64,000 bases of DNA, taken from the NCBI RefSeq assembly GCF_016808335.1, contig NC_053137.1, forward strand, positions 10,094,506 to 10,158,505, written 5' to 3'. Every line of letters starts with the position of its first letter. The stretch's first letter is position 1. The stretch is from Panicum virgatum. Lineage: Eukaryota; Streptophyta; Magnoliopsida; Poales; Poaceae. Under the pieces are notes generated by a model. That model was not told the DNA's origin. It was given only the letters and a program-made list of their open reading frames with translations, and made no database searches. The translations under genes and the position numbers were made by a program. Of the stretch, positions 36,449 through 48,358 are shown one piece after another.

Positions 36449-37342
36449 TCAATAGCATACTAAAAGGAGAACTGTAACAGGGCATACTTCAAAGTGGACA
36501 ACAGGTTACTGTGAAGAAGCTTGTGCGAACAACAGGAATTCATGACAGACGGTTTCAGAATGAGGCTGGCAATCTCCTGATGCTGGAGCACAAAAATATC
36601 GTCAAGCTACTTGGTTCTTGCTACCACGCAGAAAAGAAATTGGTGGAGGTAAATGGCAGATTTGTTTTCTCAGATGTCCCGGAAAAGTTTCTCTGCTATG
36701 AGTATCTCTCTAATGGAAGCCTTGACAACTATATCTATGGTACTGTAACTCAGCATAATTTATTTCACTGTTTCGTTGTTGGACTGTTTAAGTATCGAAT
36801 TGCAGGAGCTGCTTATATCTTCCAAGACTAGTAATGCGGAACAAGAAATATAGCTCTGAGAGGCTCTTGTTTCTGAAGCAGTATAACCCCTTCTTCCTTT
36901 TTATAATTCTTCAGGTGAATCCTCCCGACTTGATTGGCCCATGCGCTTCAAAATAATAATAGGGATATGCAGTGGCTTACATTTTCTACATGAGGAACGA
37001 CGTGAGGCCATCGTACACTTAAACCTCAGGCCGAGCAATATATTGTTGGATGATAATATGGTGCCCAAAATTGTAGATTTTGGCTTGTCCAGATTGTTCG
37101 GCGAAGAACAAACCAGGACTCTCACCCAAAACGTGGTGGGATGGATGTAAGATAAACTTAACTTCCTAGTTTTTATTTGTTTCTATTTTCTTGAAAGTTA
37201 CATTTGTAGTTTTATCTTAATGTGATCTAGAGGATACATAGCCCCAGAATATAACTACAGAGGCGAAGTCTCAGTGAAGTCAGACATATACAGTTTGGGT
37301 GTTCTTATTCTCGAGATAGTGACAGGATTGGAGAAGGACCTC

Positions 37343-38188
37343 TAGATGCCGTTGGGTATCCAGTGTCCATACCCAAATCCATACCCATTATATTTGGGTA
37401 GAGTATGGGTTTACCCATCTAAACTTGGGTATGGGTAGGTATATGTGGATATTATCCATTTTATCCATGCCCGTAAGTTTATACGCAGTAAGCGTAGCTG
37501 CCATCGCAGCGAGTGCTGTTCTCCGCGGCATTAATGTCGCCGCCGGCTGCCATCGTCATATGACCGACGGAAGGTGGAGCACGCCATGCATCTGCCATCA
37601 CAGTACCAGTTTTCATGCACCATTCCTCGTCTGGTGGCCGCGGCGGCGCCGCCGATCGAAGTTCATGAACGGTGGCGGCGGCGGCGCTGGAGTTCACGAT
37701 TGGAAGGTCCCAGTGCTCAGCGCTCAAGTGTTCATGGATGGCGGCACAGGAGTTCGCGAATGGAGGTCCCCGTGCTCAGCTCAGGTGTTCATGGACGGCG
37801 GCGGCGCCGACATTCGTGGACGCGGCGGCGCTAGAGTTCGCGGAATGGAGGTCTCTGTGCTCAGCACTCTGGTTGGTTCTCAACGAACTCAAGACCTTTG
37901 CGCGGGGTCTAGAGCCGGACACCCTAACGACCTTGTCGCGGAAGTCGAGTCTCAGCTGCTCGCACTACTGCACAAGCCTTTGCGCTTCCAGCAACGAGTC
38001 GACGCGAGCTAGGGGAAGCAGAAAGCTAGTTGCATGATCAGCTGCATTTAGATAGCCGTACGTGCGAATGCTGCTCTGGATATGGATTATCTATGCCCAT
38101 TGGGTAATTGCCCATTCATTTGGGGATGGGTAAATTGAGGATGGATAATATGTGGGCATGGGTGCGGGTAACCCGTTGCTTCCCCAAC
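37343..38188. mobile_element. hAT-like non-autonomous insertion in K2 exon 4
   Basis: Inserted in the coding exon with a perfect 7-bp flank duplication GGACCTC (37336-37342 and 38189-38195). Removing it and one duplicate joins ..GLEKDL to NAEDISS.. in frame, colinear with K3. The terminal regions are rich in (T)GGGTA/TACCCA in opposite orientations, as in subterminal repeats. The GC-rich centre (37480-37880) has about three tandem copies of a roughly 75-bp unit containing GTGTTCATGGA and GGAGTTCGCG. No transposase was seen. Confidence 0.7.
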
Positions 38189-38631
38189 GGACCTCAATGC
38201 TGAAGACATTTCTTCGAGGTTATTTATTGATAATGTAAGTAATCGTATAAGCATTTTAGTCCCTATCAACAATTTTATGTTACGCTTTTCTTCATAGTTT
38301 CATGAGGTGTGTTTTCTAATTATCACACCGGTATTTGAAAATTGGACGAATAAGTCGCATATAGAATCAAAGTATCCAACACTGGAAGAAAAGTACCTGC
38401 AACAGGTAAAAAGATGCATTGAACTTGGATTAAACTGCGTGGAAATTGATCCAAAGAACAGACCAACTGCGGGATCAATACTTGCTAAACTGGAAGGTAG
38501 AACCATTATTTATCCAGTGCAGGATTTAACCTAGAAGTTTTGGCAACTAATAGTGATAAGTTGTATTTCTGTCATACTCTCTAAAGGAAAAACATGAATG
38601 CTCCTGATTAAGATGAAATATGTTTAAGCAG

Positions 38632-41019
38632 AAATAAATGATGAAGCTAGAATACCTGAAATCATGGAGAAGAATCTGCAACCAATAAGTGCATTCCCAA
38701 GAGAACCAAAACTGCAATTTGTAGAAGGTATCACAGGGAACTTCTCCAATGAACGAGAAATTGGAAGAGGTTCTTTTGGGGTAGTTTATAAGGTATGTTT
38801 TTGCTTTCATGCCCTTCAGTTTATAACTAGCTATCTGAATATTTTCTAATGATATTTCTAAAGCAGTGAGTGCTCCAAAGTGGAGAAGTTGCTGCAGTAA
38901 AGAGGCTTTTGGTAGTTTCACAAATTAATCAGGATAAACAATTTGAGAATGAAGTACGCAGTCTGATCGATGTCAACCATACTAACATAGTGCAGTTAAT
39001 TGGGTATTGTTATGAAATACAGCGGAAACTGAAGCAATCCAATGGAAAATATGTTTTTACAGACACACGAGAAATGATACTCTGCTATGAGTATTTGCCT
39101 AGAGGAAGCCTCGACAAGTATCTTTATGGTATCTTAGTTGCTCTCAATCAATATGATTTTAATGACATTACTGTTGTATTGTATCAACTTATGCATTACC
39201 AGTGATATGCGGATCTATTTAACTTGTGCAGATGCTGTGACAAAAAAAAACTTGTCTTATGTATAATAAAAAGAAAAAGTTCATGTTACTATCCTTAACA
39301 ATTCACTTTGTCAGTTTAACCCTCTGAATAAAATGATGACTCAATTTACTCCGTCAAGCTAATTAGATTAGTCTAATTTACTCCCAAATGAAATTTGTAT
39401 TTTCTATTTCTCCCTCTACAAGTTGATTATTAAAATAAAATTTCGTGAGGTGATAGATGACAATATAAATTATGTGAGAAAAATAATTCAGGCATTTTTC
39501 ATTATTAGTTTTCATATATATTTATATTTTCAAGGTTAAACTTGTATTACATTCTGTTGATGTATGAAAATAATCATAAAATAATTTTATATATTTTTGT
39601 AACATAGGATGCAATGTCGATAGTCACCCAGCATTATTTGAACCTAAAACTCATGCAATGGGAAACAAAGTTGAGAAGATTCGCCTGGGAGTAAATTGGA
39701 TTATTTTAAATAGTTTGAGAGAGTAAATTAAGTTAACATTATGTTCAAGGAGTTAAGTGGACTAAGTAAATTGTTTAGGGTAGCAGAATGAAGATTTTTT
39801 CTAATAAAATATAAAATGCCATTGCAGTTAGTTAAATTTTAAAGTAAGGTATCACGCTAGAAATTCTCTGGGTCTATCAACAAAGATGGTGCAAGTTGGC
39901 TTGCGATTATAATAATATCAGTTCACATTGCATCTCAAATTTTCCTAAAGATGTCCATATATCTGAAAGATGTATAGATTAAAAAACTTGCAAGTTTGTG
40001 TTCATAATGTTTGTATTTATTTATTTTTCTCGTATATTCATGAGAGAGTTGTGCATTATTTTATTAATATTTAAAAAGAGAAAAAAAATATAGTCTACAA
40101 AGACTCACTTACACAAGCCAATTTTAGGGCTAGGTCTAGAATGTAATTTTTTTGTCATACTGAGACATAACACTTTTCTTGTTTCTGGCTGACTGTTTTT
40201 GTGTATTCGTGTCGTATAGGTGAATCTGATGAACTTAATTGGAACATGAGCTTCAAAATAATACTGGGGATTTGTAGGGGTTTACGGTTCTTACATGGAC
40301 TGCAAAGGCCCATAATTCATATGGATCTCAAACCTAGCAACATATTGTTGGATGATAATTTAATGCCAAAAATTGCCGATTTTGGTTTATCTAGGCTCTT
40401 TGGTGAAGAGCAAACTCATGCAATCACTTCAAATGTTTTGGGATCAAGGTAAGCTTTGCGCAAATTAGTAAAAACATGCTCTGTGAATTTCTTCATGATC
40501 AAATGTGCGTAAGCCACCTGTGCTGTTGCAAACATTAATCACCGGTTTCATCTGACACAGAGGATACATGGCTCCGGAGTATTATTACAGAGGTGAAGTG
40601 TCAACTAAATCAGACATTTTCAGTCTGGGTATTCTAATAATCGAGATAGTAACTGGGCTAAAAATCGATTCTAACACTGAAGACATCTCATCTAACAATC
40701 TTATCGACAATGTAAGGGAAACAAATTTGATTATTTGAACCTCAAGAGCCTTGTTTTGATGAAGGCTATTAAATTGTGTAATTCAAATGGTACAATTTAT
40801 GTTCTTACTGAAACTATTATGCAGGTACGTAAAAATTGGACAAAAATGCCACAGATAGCATCCAAGTACCCAGGCTTAGAAGCAATCTGCCTCCAACAAG
40901 TTAAAAGATGCATCGATGTTGGGTTAACTTGTGTGAGCTCAAATCCAAAAGAAAGGCCCTCTGTGCAGGTCATTATTGACCGGCTTAGTGGAGGAAGCTC
41001 CTATCCATCCAACAGCTAG
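38632..41019 (+). CDS. Kinase unit K3, with TGA at start of exon 2
   Basis: Exons: 38632-38792 (ATG at 38664 if a separate gene), 38867-39128, 39129+ intron, 40220-40448, 40561-40711, 40825-41019. Phases 0,1,2,0 match K2, and exons 2-4 total 642 bp in both. Motifs: Gly-rich loop IGRGSFGVVYK, VAAVKR (ATP-binding Lys), HMDLKPSN (catalytic Asp kept, non-RD), DFGLSR, GYMAPEY, final exon VRKNWTKM to the TAG at 41017-41019. The first codon of exon 2, Gly (GGA/GGC) in the other two kinases, is TGA at 38867-38869, so splicing at the only good acceptor gives an early stop. Exon 1 can also be entered from the K2 donor at 38496 via acceptor AAGCAG (38631), in phase 1. It is either a decayed gene or the second half of a tandem kinase. 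Confidence 0.65.
39272..39801. mobile_element. MITE with long inverted termini in K3 intron 2
   Basis: The left (AGAAAAAGTTCATGTTACTA) and right termini are inverted copies over at least 50 bp. The flanking octamer TAATAAAA is present at 39264-39271 and 39802-39809. Long termini and an 8-9 bp duplication suggest a MULE- or hAT-type foldback. Non-coding. Confidence 0.6.
39810..40219 (+). other. Rest of K3 intron 2
   Basis: AT-rich intron sequence without a recognisable element, ending in a pyrimidine-rich stretch and the acceptor GTATAG at 40219. Confidence 0.4.
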
Positions 41020-41344
41020 ATGATAACACTTGCTCGAACTGCTTGGTACAACCTTCCTCGTTGCGCCAGCGTATCGTCCAGGAGGGTCACCTGTGGGTGC
41101 AGGCGGGCAATAGAGCTCTATGGTTGCTAGTGCAACTTTTGTAATGTAGTTCTCTCCCCCCACCCCCCCTATTGTTTGTAACACTCTTAAATGTCAGCTC
41201 GGTTATCTGAGGGACGTTCATGAAAAAAACTGCTTTCTTTGAACACGTCCAAACTAAACTGTGGATTTTGGGGTGTGAACATTTTTAACTAATAAATTAG
41301 TATTTTCTTTATTTTTAAAGATTTTTTTATATAAATTATGTGTA
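41020..41344. other. 3' flank of K3 and start of an LTR-like fragment
   Basis: The first about 200 bp are the presumed 3' UTR of K3, with a C-rich run at 41155-41170. From about 41262 (GGATTTTGGGGTGTGAAC) the sequence resembles the start of the LTR at 44089 and continues at 42172-42290 after Helitron copy 2. Confidence 0.4.
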
Positions 41345-42171
41345 TTAGTCTATCAATCCGTGCTCCCGCACGAGCTAATTAGAGATATCTAATAATTATC
41401 TATCACATGCTCTCTTTAACCAATTATATATTCTAATCTAGTACTGCAAAAATATATTTATCGCTATGTAATTCTAATAAATGTTGGAGGTTTAGTTACT
41501 AATAATTTTTTTCACTTTGCATCACACCTCCATATGTATATTTGATATGTGTTTAATTGAACACTTTGTTTGAGTTATGTAAACACAATGAAAATTGATA
41601 TTTTTATACCTTCTCTTATACATGAATATATGGTGACAAACACATTATGGTTAGTATTTTTATATAAATAATAACATAAATAATATATCAATAATGATAG
41701 AAATGGTAACTTTAAATTTTATATTGATGCACTTTAAGATTTTATTATAATAATATAATTTTGATTCAGATTTGGGGTTTATTTAACTTTTTATTATGTT
41801 ATCATTGTATAATATATATGAAAATTTTGAGGGTTATTCGATATTATTTTATAATAGCATAAGTGGGTAATTTACATGAAGATTAGGGGGTTACTTTAGA
41901 TTATTTTTATAATGGCAGAGGTGGGTAATTTAGATACATATTTAGGGGGTTATTTTAGTCTATTTTTATAATGACAAAGGTGGGTAATTTATTGGAAAAA
42001 AATAATAGATCCAATGGCTATTATGATTAGAGATGCTAAATTGATGGCCGGATGTTTCTGATTTTTATAAGAATTTGTAGGATTTCTCTATTTTTTTACA
42101 TTGTCCACCTAGGATCTTAGGTGGCTTCACCTGAAGACTTCAAAAGGAGTCTTCAATTAGTAATAGTAAGA
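41345..42171 (-). mobile_element. Non-autonomous Helitron, copy 2
   Basis: In minus orientation it starts TCTTACTATTACTAATTG (preceded by A) and ends with a hairpin (CGTGCGGGAGCACG), TTGATAGA, then CTAA followed by T. This fits the Helitron 5'-TC, hairpin, CTRR and A/T insertion rules. It matches copy 1 at 9280-10108 along its length and interrupts an LTR-like fragment. Confidence 0.75.
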
Positions 42172-42289
42172 TTGTTTAATTAAATATAAGAGATTTTGAA
42201 TTTTATAAAATTTGCTAGAATTTTATAGAATTAGCATAGACTTTTATTCAAATGGTTGCAAAGGAAAATATTCTTTCCGAAATACGGGA

Positions 42290-44088
42290 GGGAGCCAAGC
42301 CATTCAAGCAGAGACTAAGGAGGTCACTCCTCTGAAGAAGGAAGTGATCAAAGTAAAAATTACTAAGTTGTTAGCTGCAGGATTTATAAAAGAGGTCTAT
42401 CATCCAGAGTGGTTGGCCAATCCTATACTTGCTGAGAAAAGGAATGGAAAATGGCATATATGTGTTGATTATACTAATCTCAACCGCTCTTATCCTAAAA
42501 ATCCCTTTGGACTCCCAGAATCGATCAAATTGTAGGTTCCATTGTGGGTTATGACTTGCTTATCTTTCTTGACTGCTACTCAGGCTATCATCAGATTGGT
42601 CTGAAAGAGTCAGATGAGTTAGCAACGTCGTTTATCACGCCCTTTGTGGCCTATTGGTACATTACGATGCCTTTCATATTAAAAAAACACTGGTGCAACT
42701 TATCAGCATGCGATTAAGAAAACTATGAGTTCGCAGATCCCTAGGAACGTTTAGGCCTATGTCGATGATGTCATGGTCAAAACCCCGTAGAAAAATGACT
42801 TAGTCGCTTATCTAAAAGAGACTTTCAATAACTTGCGATAGTACAAGTGGAAGCTCAATCTAGAAAAGTGCGTTTTCAGAGTACCCTCCGAAAAACTCCT
42901 TGGTTTCCTGGTCAGCCATCGTGAAATTGAGGCTAATCCAGAGAAGATCAAGGCCATCATGAAGATGTGACAGCCTCAGAGTGTCAAGGATGTCCAGAAA
43001 CTCACTAGTTCAATAGCAGCCCTAAGTCGTTTCCTATCCAGACTCGGTAAGAAGGGGCTACTATTTTATTGACTCTTGAAAAATAAGAGAAGTTTTAGTG
43101 TACGGATGAGGCACAACAGGCGTTCAAAACCCTGAAAACATCATTGCAGACTCTACCAGGCTTGGCATATCCAACTAAGGACGAGCCATTGCTGTTGTAC
43201 ATCGCTGCAACAACGCAGGTGGTAAGCACTGCACTGGTGGTCAAAAGACAAGAAGAGGGGCATGTGCAGAAAATACAGCGACTAGTTTACTCCATCAGTG
43301 AAGTACTGGCTGACTCTAAGCTGCACTATCCCCATGTTCAAAAAATGATATATGCAGTGTCGATTACCTCCTGCAAGTTGGTGCACTACTTCCAAGGTCA
43401 TGAATGCTCGATGGTTACCGAGTTCCCTCTGGAGTCAATCCTCCACGGACCTGATATCACGGGGCACATTGCCAAGTGGGGCATCGAGCTAGAGCTCTGC
43501 ATATTAAAATCGTTCCGCGGACGGCTAATAAAGTCACAAGTGCTAGCTGATTTCATCACAGAGTGGACTGAAACACAACTCCCTCCCGTCCCAGAGCCCG
43601 TGGATACCTGAAACATGTATTTTGATGGATCCTTGCAGCTTGGGGGCACGGGGGCTGGGATTGTGCTAGTTGCTCCTATAAGCGAAAGGCTCAAGTACGT
43701 TCTGCAGATTCACTTTCAAGCCTCCAACAATACTGCAGAGTATGAAGCACTCCTACATGGGCTAAGGCTAGCAATTTCCCTTGGAATTCACAAGCTAATG
43801 GTCTGGGGAGACTTTCAGTTAGTTGTCAGTCAAGTCTCTAAGGGTTATTCATGCAATAACCGTATGATGGAAGCATACTGCCAAGAGGTGCGCAAGCTTG
43901 AGGATCAATTCATTGGGCTAGGTTACATCATGTCCTTCGAAGAGACAATGAAGAGGCGGACCAGCTCACAAAGATGGGATCCAGTAGAAGCATTGTGCCC
44001 CTGGAATCTTTGTTGACCGACCAGCCAGAACCAGGAGGCGAGAACTTTGGGACCCAAGTCCTTGTAGTAGAGCCAGAGTGGACAAAAT
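42290..44088 (+). pseudogene. Decayed Tat-lineage Ty3-gypsy pol (RT, RH, second RNase H)
   Basis: Fragments in order: RT start (LLAAGFIKEVYHPEWLANPI, GKWHICVDYTNLNRSYPKNP), degenerate RT middle with AYVDDVMV-like sequence near 42760, connection/RNase H (43144-43611), and an additional RNase H domain (MYFDGSLQLGGTGAGIVL, NNTAEYEALLHGLRLA) at 43615-43930. A second RNase H after the usual one is characteristic of the Tat/Retand lineage. Many stops and frameshifts. It continues at 49056-49590. Confidence 0.75.
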
Positions 44089-44920
44089 TGTCACACCCCC
44101 AAAATTTACAATTTTGGGATGTGAATATTTTCAAATAATAAATAAACATTTTCTTATATTTTCAAGGGTTTTATATAAATGTTTGAAATAAATAATAAGG
44201 ATTTTGAAGTTTCTAAAATTTGACAGAATTTTATAGAGCTAGTATATATTATATTCAAATTATTGAAATAGAAATATTATTTTCTAAATGTCAAAGAAAT
44301 AAAAAATTATTTTTGATTGTTGCATTTCATACTGCTTGCATTGGTTTATTGTGTTGCAAAAGTTTGTCTTAAAACAGTTTGTTTGTATCAAAAGGATTTG
44401 AATTTGATTTCAAAAGCTTTGTGAAATAAAAAAGAAAAGCTTTATTTTCTGCCACAAGGGCTAAGCCCATCTCTTTTCCTCTTCATCCCCTCTTTTCCTT
44501 AGCCCTGCCCAGCCATTTCCCCTCCCCTTCGCATGGGCCAAGCCCAGCAACAGCCGGCCCAGCCCGCCAGCCAGCCTGCCCACCGCCTCTTCTCCTCTCC
44601 TTCTCTCTTCCACAGACGCAAGAGACCCACGCGTCAGCATCTTCCCCTACCTCCCGCCGTGCACGAGCAGGACTCCTGCCGCCGCCGCCGCCTCTCCTTT
44701 CCATGGCCCGCACGCCAAGACAAGACGGAGCTCCTATAAATAGCTGTCAACCCTCTGTGTTTCTCAAATCAACCCGCTGTCCTACTATAGTTCAAAAGTA
44801 TTTACATCTAGATCATATTTTTCATAGTTTAAATCCTAACCTTCTGCAGATTGGAACCCGTCGTCTTAGACCTTGCCTTTTTGCACTCTAGGCCCTTTTT
44901 TTCCCAGTAATTACTCTAAT

Positions 44921-47900
44921 TGTCAGACCCCGTTTCCGAGATCCACTGTGCTTACCGTACCAGTCCTTGGATCAGTAGCTGGTACGCACAGACGGACAGA
45001 AATGGTACAAAAAGCCTGACATCGCATACATTATAAAACACAAAGTCTTATACAAACCTTTATAAGGTTCTTTCATAACGGCTCACAGGCCGTGAACTTT
45101 TATTACACAGCGGAAATGCTACGCAAACACTCAACACCACAGGCAAAAGTTTGGGTGCAGGCGAAACCCTATCTAAGCGTCTTCGTCTATGCCGAACTCG
45201 TCTTCTGCTGAAAAACATGACGACGGGTGGGGTGAGTACAGAATGTACTCAGCAAGTCCCATCTTTTAAACAAGGGTTTATTTAGATGCAAGGGTAAGGC
45301 AAGGGAGGGCTTGGGTTTAGTTTTTGCGGAAAAGCTAATTTTTAATGCATGTGTGAAATCCTGCTATTTTTCCTTGGGAAAGAAAAGGTACAAATGGAGT
45401 ATATATCATTATATAGGTTTGGCCCTGGGAGAGATACTTCAATCCCGCCAGTTCTCGTGCTTAAAAGCACACTGCCACACTTTGGCATTTCCACACAGCT
45501 TTGCCCGACATCTCGGCATCCGAGTTCGGGATTCTATTCCATCCAGCACACACAGACACAAAGACTTCCGAAATCCTAATCACTGTGACTTCACCATAGC
45601 ATGCCTGAGACCGCAGGCACAGCTATCCAGATAGATTTTATCTCTGCAGAGTTTATACACTTTACCCACATGATGTACTTGAGTTATGTCAAGTACAACT
45701 TGATCCCGCACACGCATAGGACATATAGCCCACAACCACCACGGAACAACCAGGGGCCCAAATTAGCATACAGCTAATCAAGGATATATCATTTAGTTCA
45801 CGACATGGTACGCCACACAGGTCCCATGCTGAGACCAGACTCTGGTACGCCACACAGGTCCTAGGTCCGCTCCTGGTGTCCGTTGCACCCTGCCTCCAGG
45901 TAAATTGTGGCTCCAAGCCTATGGGTTCGTGACCAAGTCCGTCCTAGGTCGGACATGTGGTTGCCCGAAACATATGCTAGGTGATGACCACAATGACAAT
46001 CCCTATATGCTAGGGCAGACTCTCCGTAGCATATGCACAAAGTAGGTGCATAGTCATGTCTTTCCCAGCTCAAAACAGTTTTAAAACCATTTATAAACTC
46101 ACACGAGAAAATGTTGTTTTGAATGTTTTGCGGTAGCGAAGCACCTAGCCTATGCAATTGAAATAATAATTTAGCCTAGGGTTGTCAAGAGATCAGGGTG
46201 CTCAAAGCTCAAGGATCGGCTTAAACAAACTTGGGTAACCCCTAGTGAGGAGAAAAACATTCTAAAAGACACATCATGCAAGAAATAAAAAGTTTGTTTT
46301 AAATGTTGGTCATATTTTATGTTTGCAAAAATCTGGGTTCAACATGATCAAGGAGGGGCGATAGGACTTGCCTTCAAGCTCGTCGACAGGTTCTTCCATG
46401 TAATCTGGGTCTTCGGGGTCATCATCGAACGCGGCGTCGTTCGAACCTATGCACGTACATCGAACGTTACTAACGGCTCGGACGAACGCGATCAAACAAA
46501 TTAGCACACAACATTAGGAAATAGACTTTAATTTATGTGAATTTGGTATGGTTGCATAGATCTTAATTTTAGAAAATTTTAGAGACAAGAATCATCGAAT
46601 TTGGATGAAAAATGAGAACGTTATGGCTTAGGAAAGTTTTAAATCCTAGAAATTGTGAAACCAGGGAATATTCCTAAGAATATACTCGGTCCAGAGGTCT
46701 TTTAGCAAAAACCAGGGACCTAAACATAATAAAAACTAAACTTCTAGGGGTCTGCGTGTAAGAACCAGCCCAAGGACGGCGGGTTCTATTTTTTAAAAGC
46801 TTAGGGTTAAATTCATAAAGTCAGGGGCCTATCCCTAATTATTTTTGAACTACGTTGGACTGCGGGTTGATTTCTAAAAGTTCAGGGGCTCTTTAGCAAA
46901 ATTTCCCGGCGAACCGGTATCTTCTAATCTGGGCCGTGGGATCTTGATCGTGCGGCGCTGGGCAAAGGGGTACGCGGCTTCTAATCTGGACCGCAGGCTA
47001 CGGATCGGGCGGCCCAGATCGAGCGCGCGCGAGGGGCGGCGGCGGGGCTCGCCGGAGCAGCAGCTCCCGCGGTGGAGGGTCGCCGGAGTTCACCGAAAAC
47101 GGTGCTCCGGGGGTCAAAACAGCTCGGGTTTGGGTCTGGGAGGCTCAGCGCGGCACGGGTAATCTACCTGGGCCAAGGGTGGGGCACGGCAAGGCTCTGG
47201 GCAGCGCGAGCATGAGCAGCGGCGGCTCTGCGCGGCGGAGCAAGTCGGCGTAGGCCGTTCGGGGCATTTCTGGGTCGGTTCGCGGGCGCTAAGTGGTCGG
47301 GGAGTTTCTGTGAGGTGAGTGCAAGCTAACGCGGGGCTCGCGCGGAGCTGTGGGGCTCTGTAGTGAGTTCGCCATGGCGAACTGCGGGCGGCACGGCGGC
47401 GTTACGCCGGCGTAGGCGTTCTGGCGTGGGGAAGGCCCTAGGGGGTGCGGTTTCCATCCTAGGAGCAAGGTGAGGGCAAGGCGAAGCTCACCTGAGCGTC
47501 GGTTTAGGCAATACGGGGTCGGCGTGGGTTGGATTTCGCGGTGGCGCAGAGGCGGCCGGAGTGCGGGCGGGCGGCAGCGCGCGCCATTGAGCTCGGTGAG
47601 AGGTGGTGGAGCTTCTGGGCTGGGGCGAAAAGGAGTGCAGGAGGGCTGGGGTCTCATTTATAGGCCGAGTGAAGTCGGTTCGGGCAAGGAAGGCTCGGGA
47701 AGCTCCATGGCCATCAATGGCGGTGGCGGTGTAGGGGCCGAGCGCAAGCAGAGAGAGGGAGAAGGGCACGTGGTCCGAGCAGGGTAGGTGCCGGGGTGAG
47801 GAGTGGGGGCCGGGCGTGGAGGGGCAGGGCGAGCGGGTGTAGGGGTCGGCCGGGCGAGAGGAAGAAGAATGGGAGGAAGGAGACGACGTCGAAGCCGAGG

Positions 47901-48358
47901 CGTGGGGCTCGAGCGCTGGGGCGGAGGTGGGTTTGGCGAGCGGTGGTGGCGGCTTCGCGCGCGGGCCTGCGCGCGGACGCGCGCGAGGGGTGGGCCGCGA
48001 GAGGTGCGGGGCGGCCCACTAGGGGGAGAGGGGGCGCAGATCGGGCTGGGCCGCGGGGAGAGAAAAGGAAAGGGCGGCCCGTTTAGGGTTTAGGGTTTAA
48101 ACGATTGCTAAATGGAGTTTGAATTCAAATTGGTTTGGAATTTGAAAAGTTTGGGGCTCAAACAAGCACAACAAATTTCATTAACACCTCAACAACTTAA
48201 AGAGCACTCAAAAACTTTTTGAAACCCTTTTTGAAAGATTTTTATTTCAAAAGAAGGTTTTAAATCACTAAAGGGTTTAAGAAATTTTTAAAAGCATTTG
48301 AACCTTCAAAATTTTATTTTTGTAAATTTTAAAAAGGGCACGAAAATAGGGTGTTACA
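44921..48358 (-). repeat. Solo LTR (3438 bp) of a Ty3-gypsy family
   Basis: In minus sense it begins TGTAACACCC and ends GGGGTCTGACA. Flanks CTAAT (44916-44920) and CTAAC (48359-48363) match at 4 of 5 positions. There is no internal region, primer site or second LTR, so it is a product of LTR-LTR recombination. It contains a GC-rich promoter half and the acidic mini-ORF at 45173-46446. Confidence 0.65.
45173..46446 (-). other. Spliced acidic mini-ORF within solo LTR
   Basis: Internal exon 46446-46372 (acceptor GCATAG, 75 bp, phase 1 in and out) encodes DDDPEDPDYMEEPVDELE and ends GAAG|GCAAGT, a GC donor. The terminal exon 45207-45173 after TTTTTCAG reads in phase 1 through EDEFGIDEDA to TAG. 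No start codon is found. Same arrangement as in three other LTR families in the window. Confidence 0.45.

Larger units (their letters stand above)
12542..38496 (+). pseudogene. Kinase unit K2 (pseudokinase) split by nested transposons
   Basis: Same family as the kinase of the kinase-NLR gene. Exons: 12542-12667, 36481-36739, 36915-37146, 37231-37342 plus 38196-38234 (one exon broken by an 846-bp insertion), and 38298-38496. Exon 1 starts at an ATG and ends at the Gly-rich loop GRGGFGVVYK|GTACGG. Exon 2 supplies the conserved Gly, VTVKK and a hinge-like CYEYLSNGSLD. Exon 3 has HLNLRPSN, so the catalytic Asp is Asn and the next Lys is Arg, while DFG is intact: a pseudokinase. The last exon lacks the acceptor used by K3 (CCG instead of CAG at 38331). 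An upstream TAG at 38297 restores phase with about 11 extra residues. It ends either at a TAG shortly after 38496 or by the donor GAAG|GTAGAA into K3. The exon 4 insertion brings an immediate stop, so the gene is probably inactive. Confidence 0.7.

Noticed and set aside
42212..44016. An intact autonomous gypsy gene
   Set aside because: Several stops and frameshifts, missing integrase core, and interruption by other LTRs.
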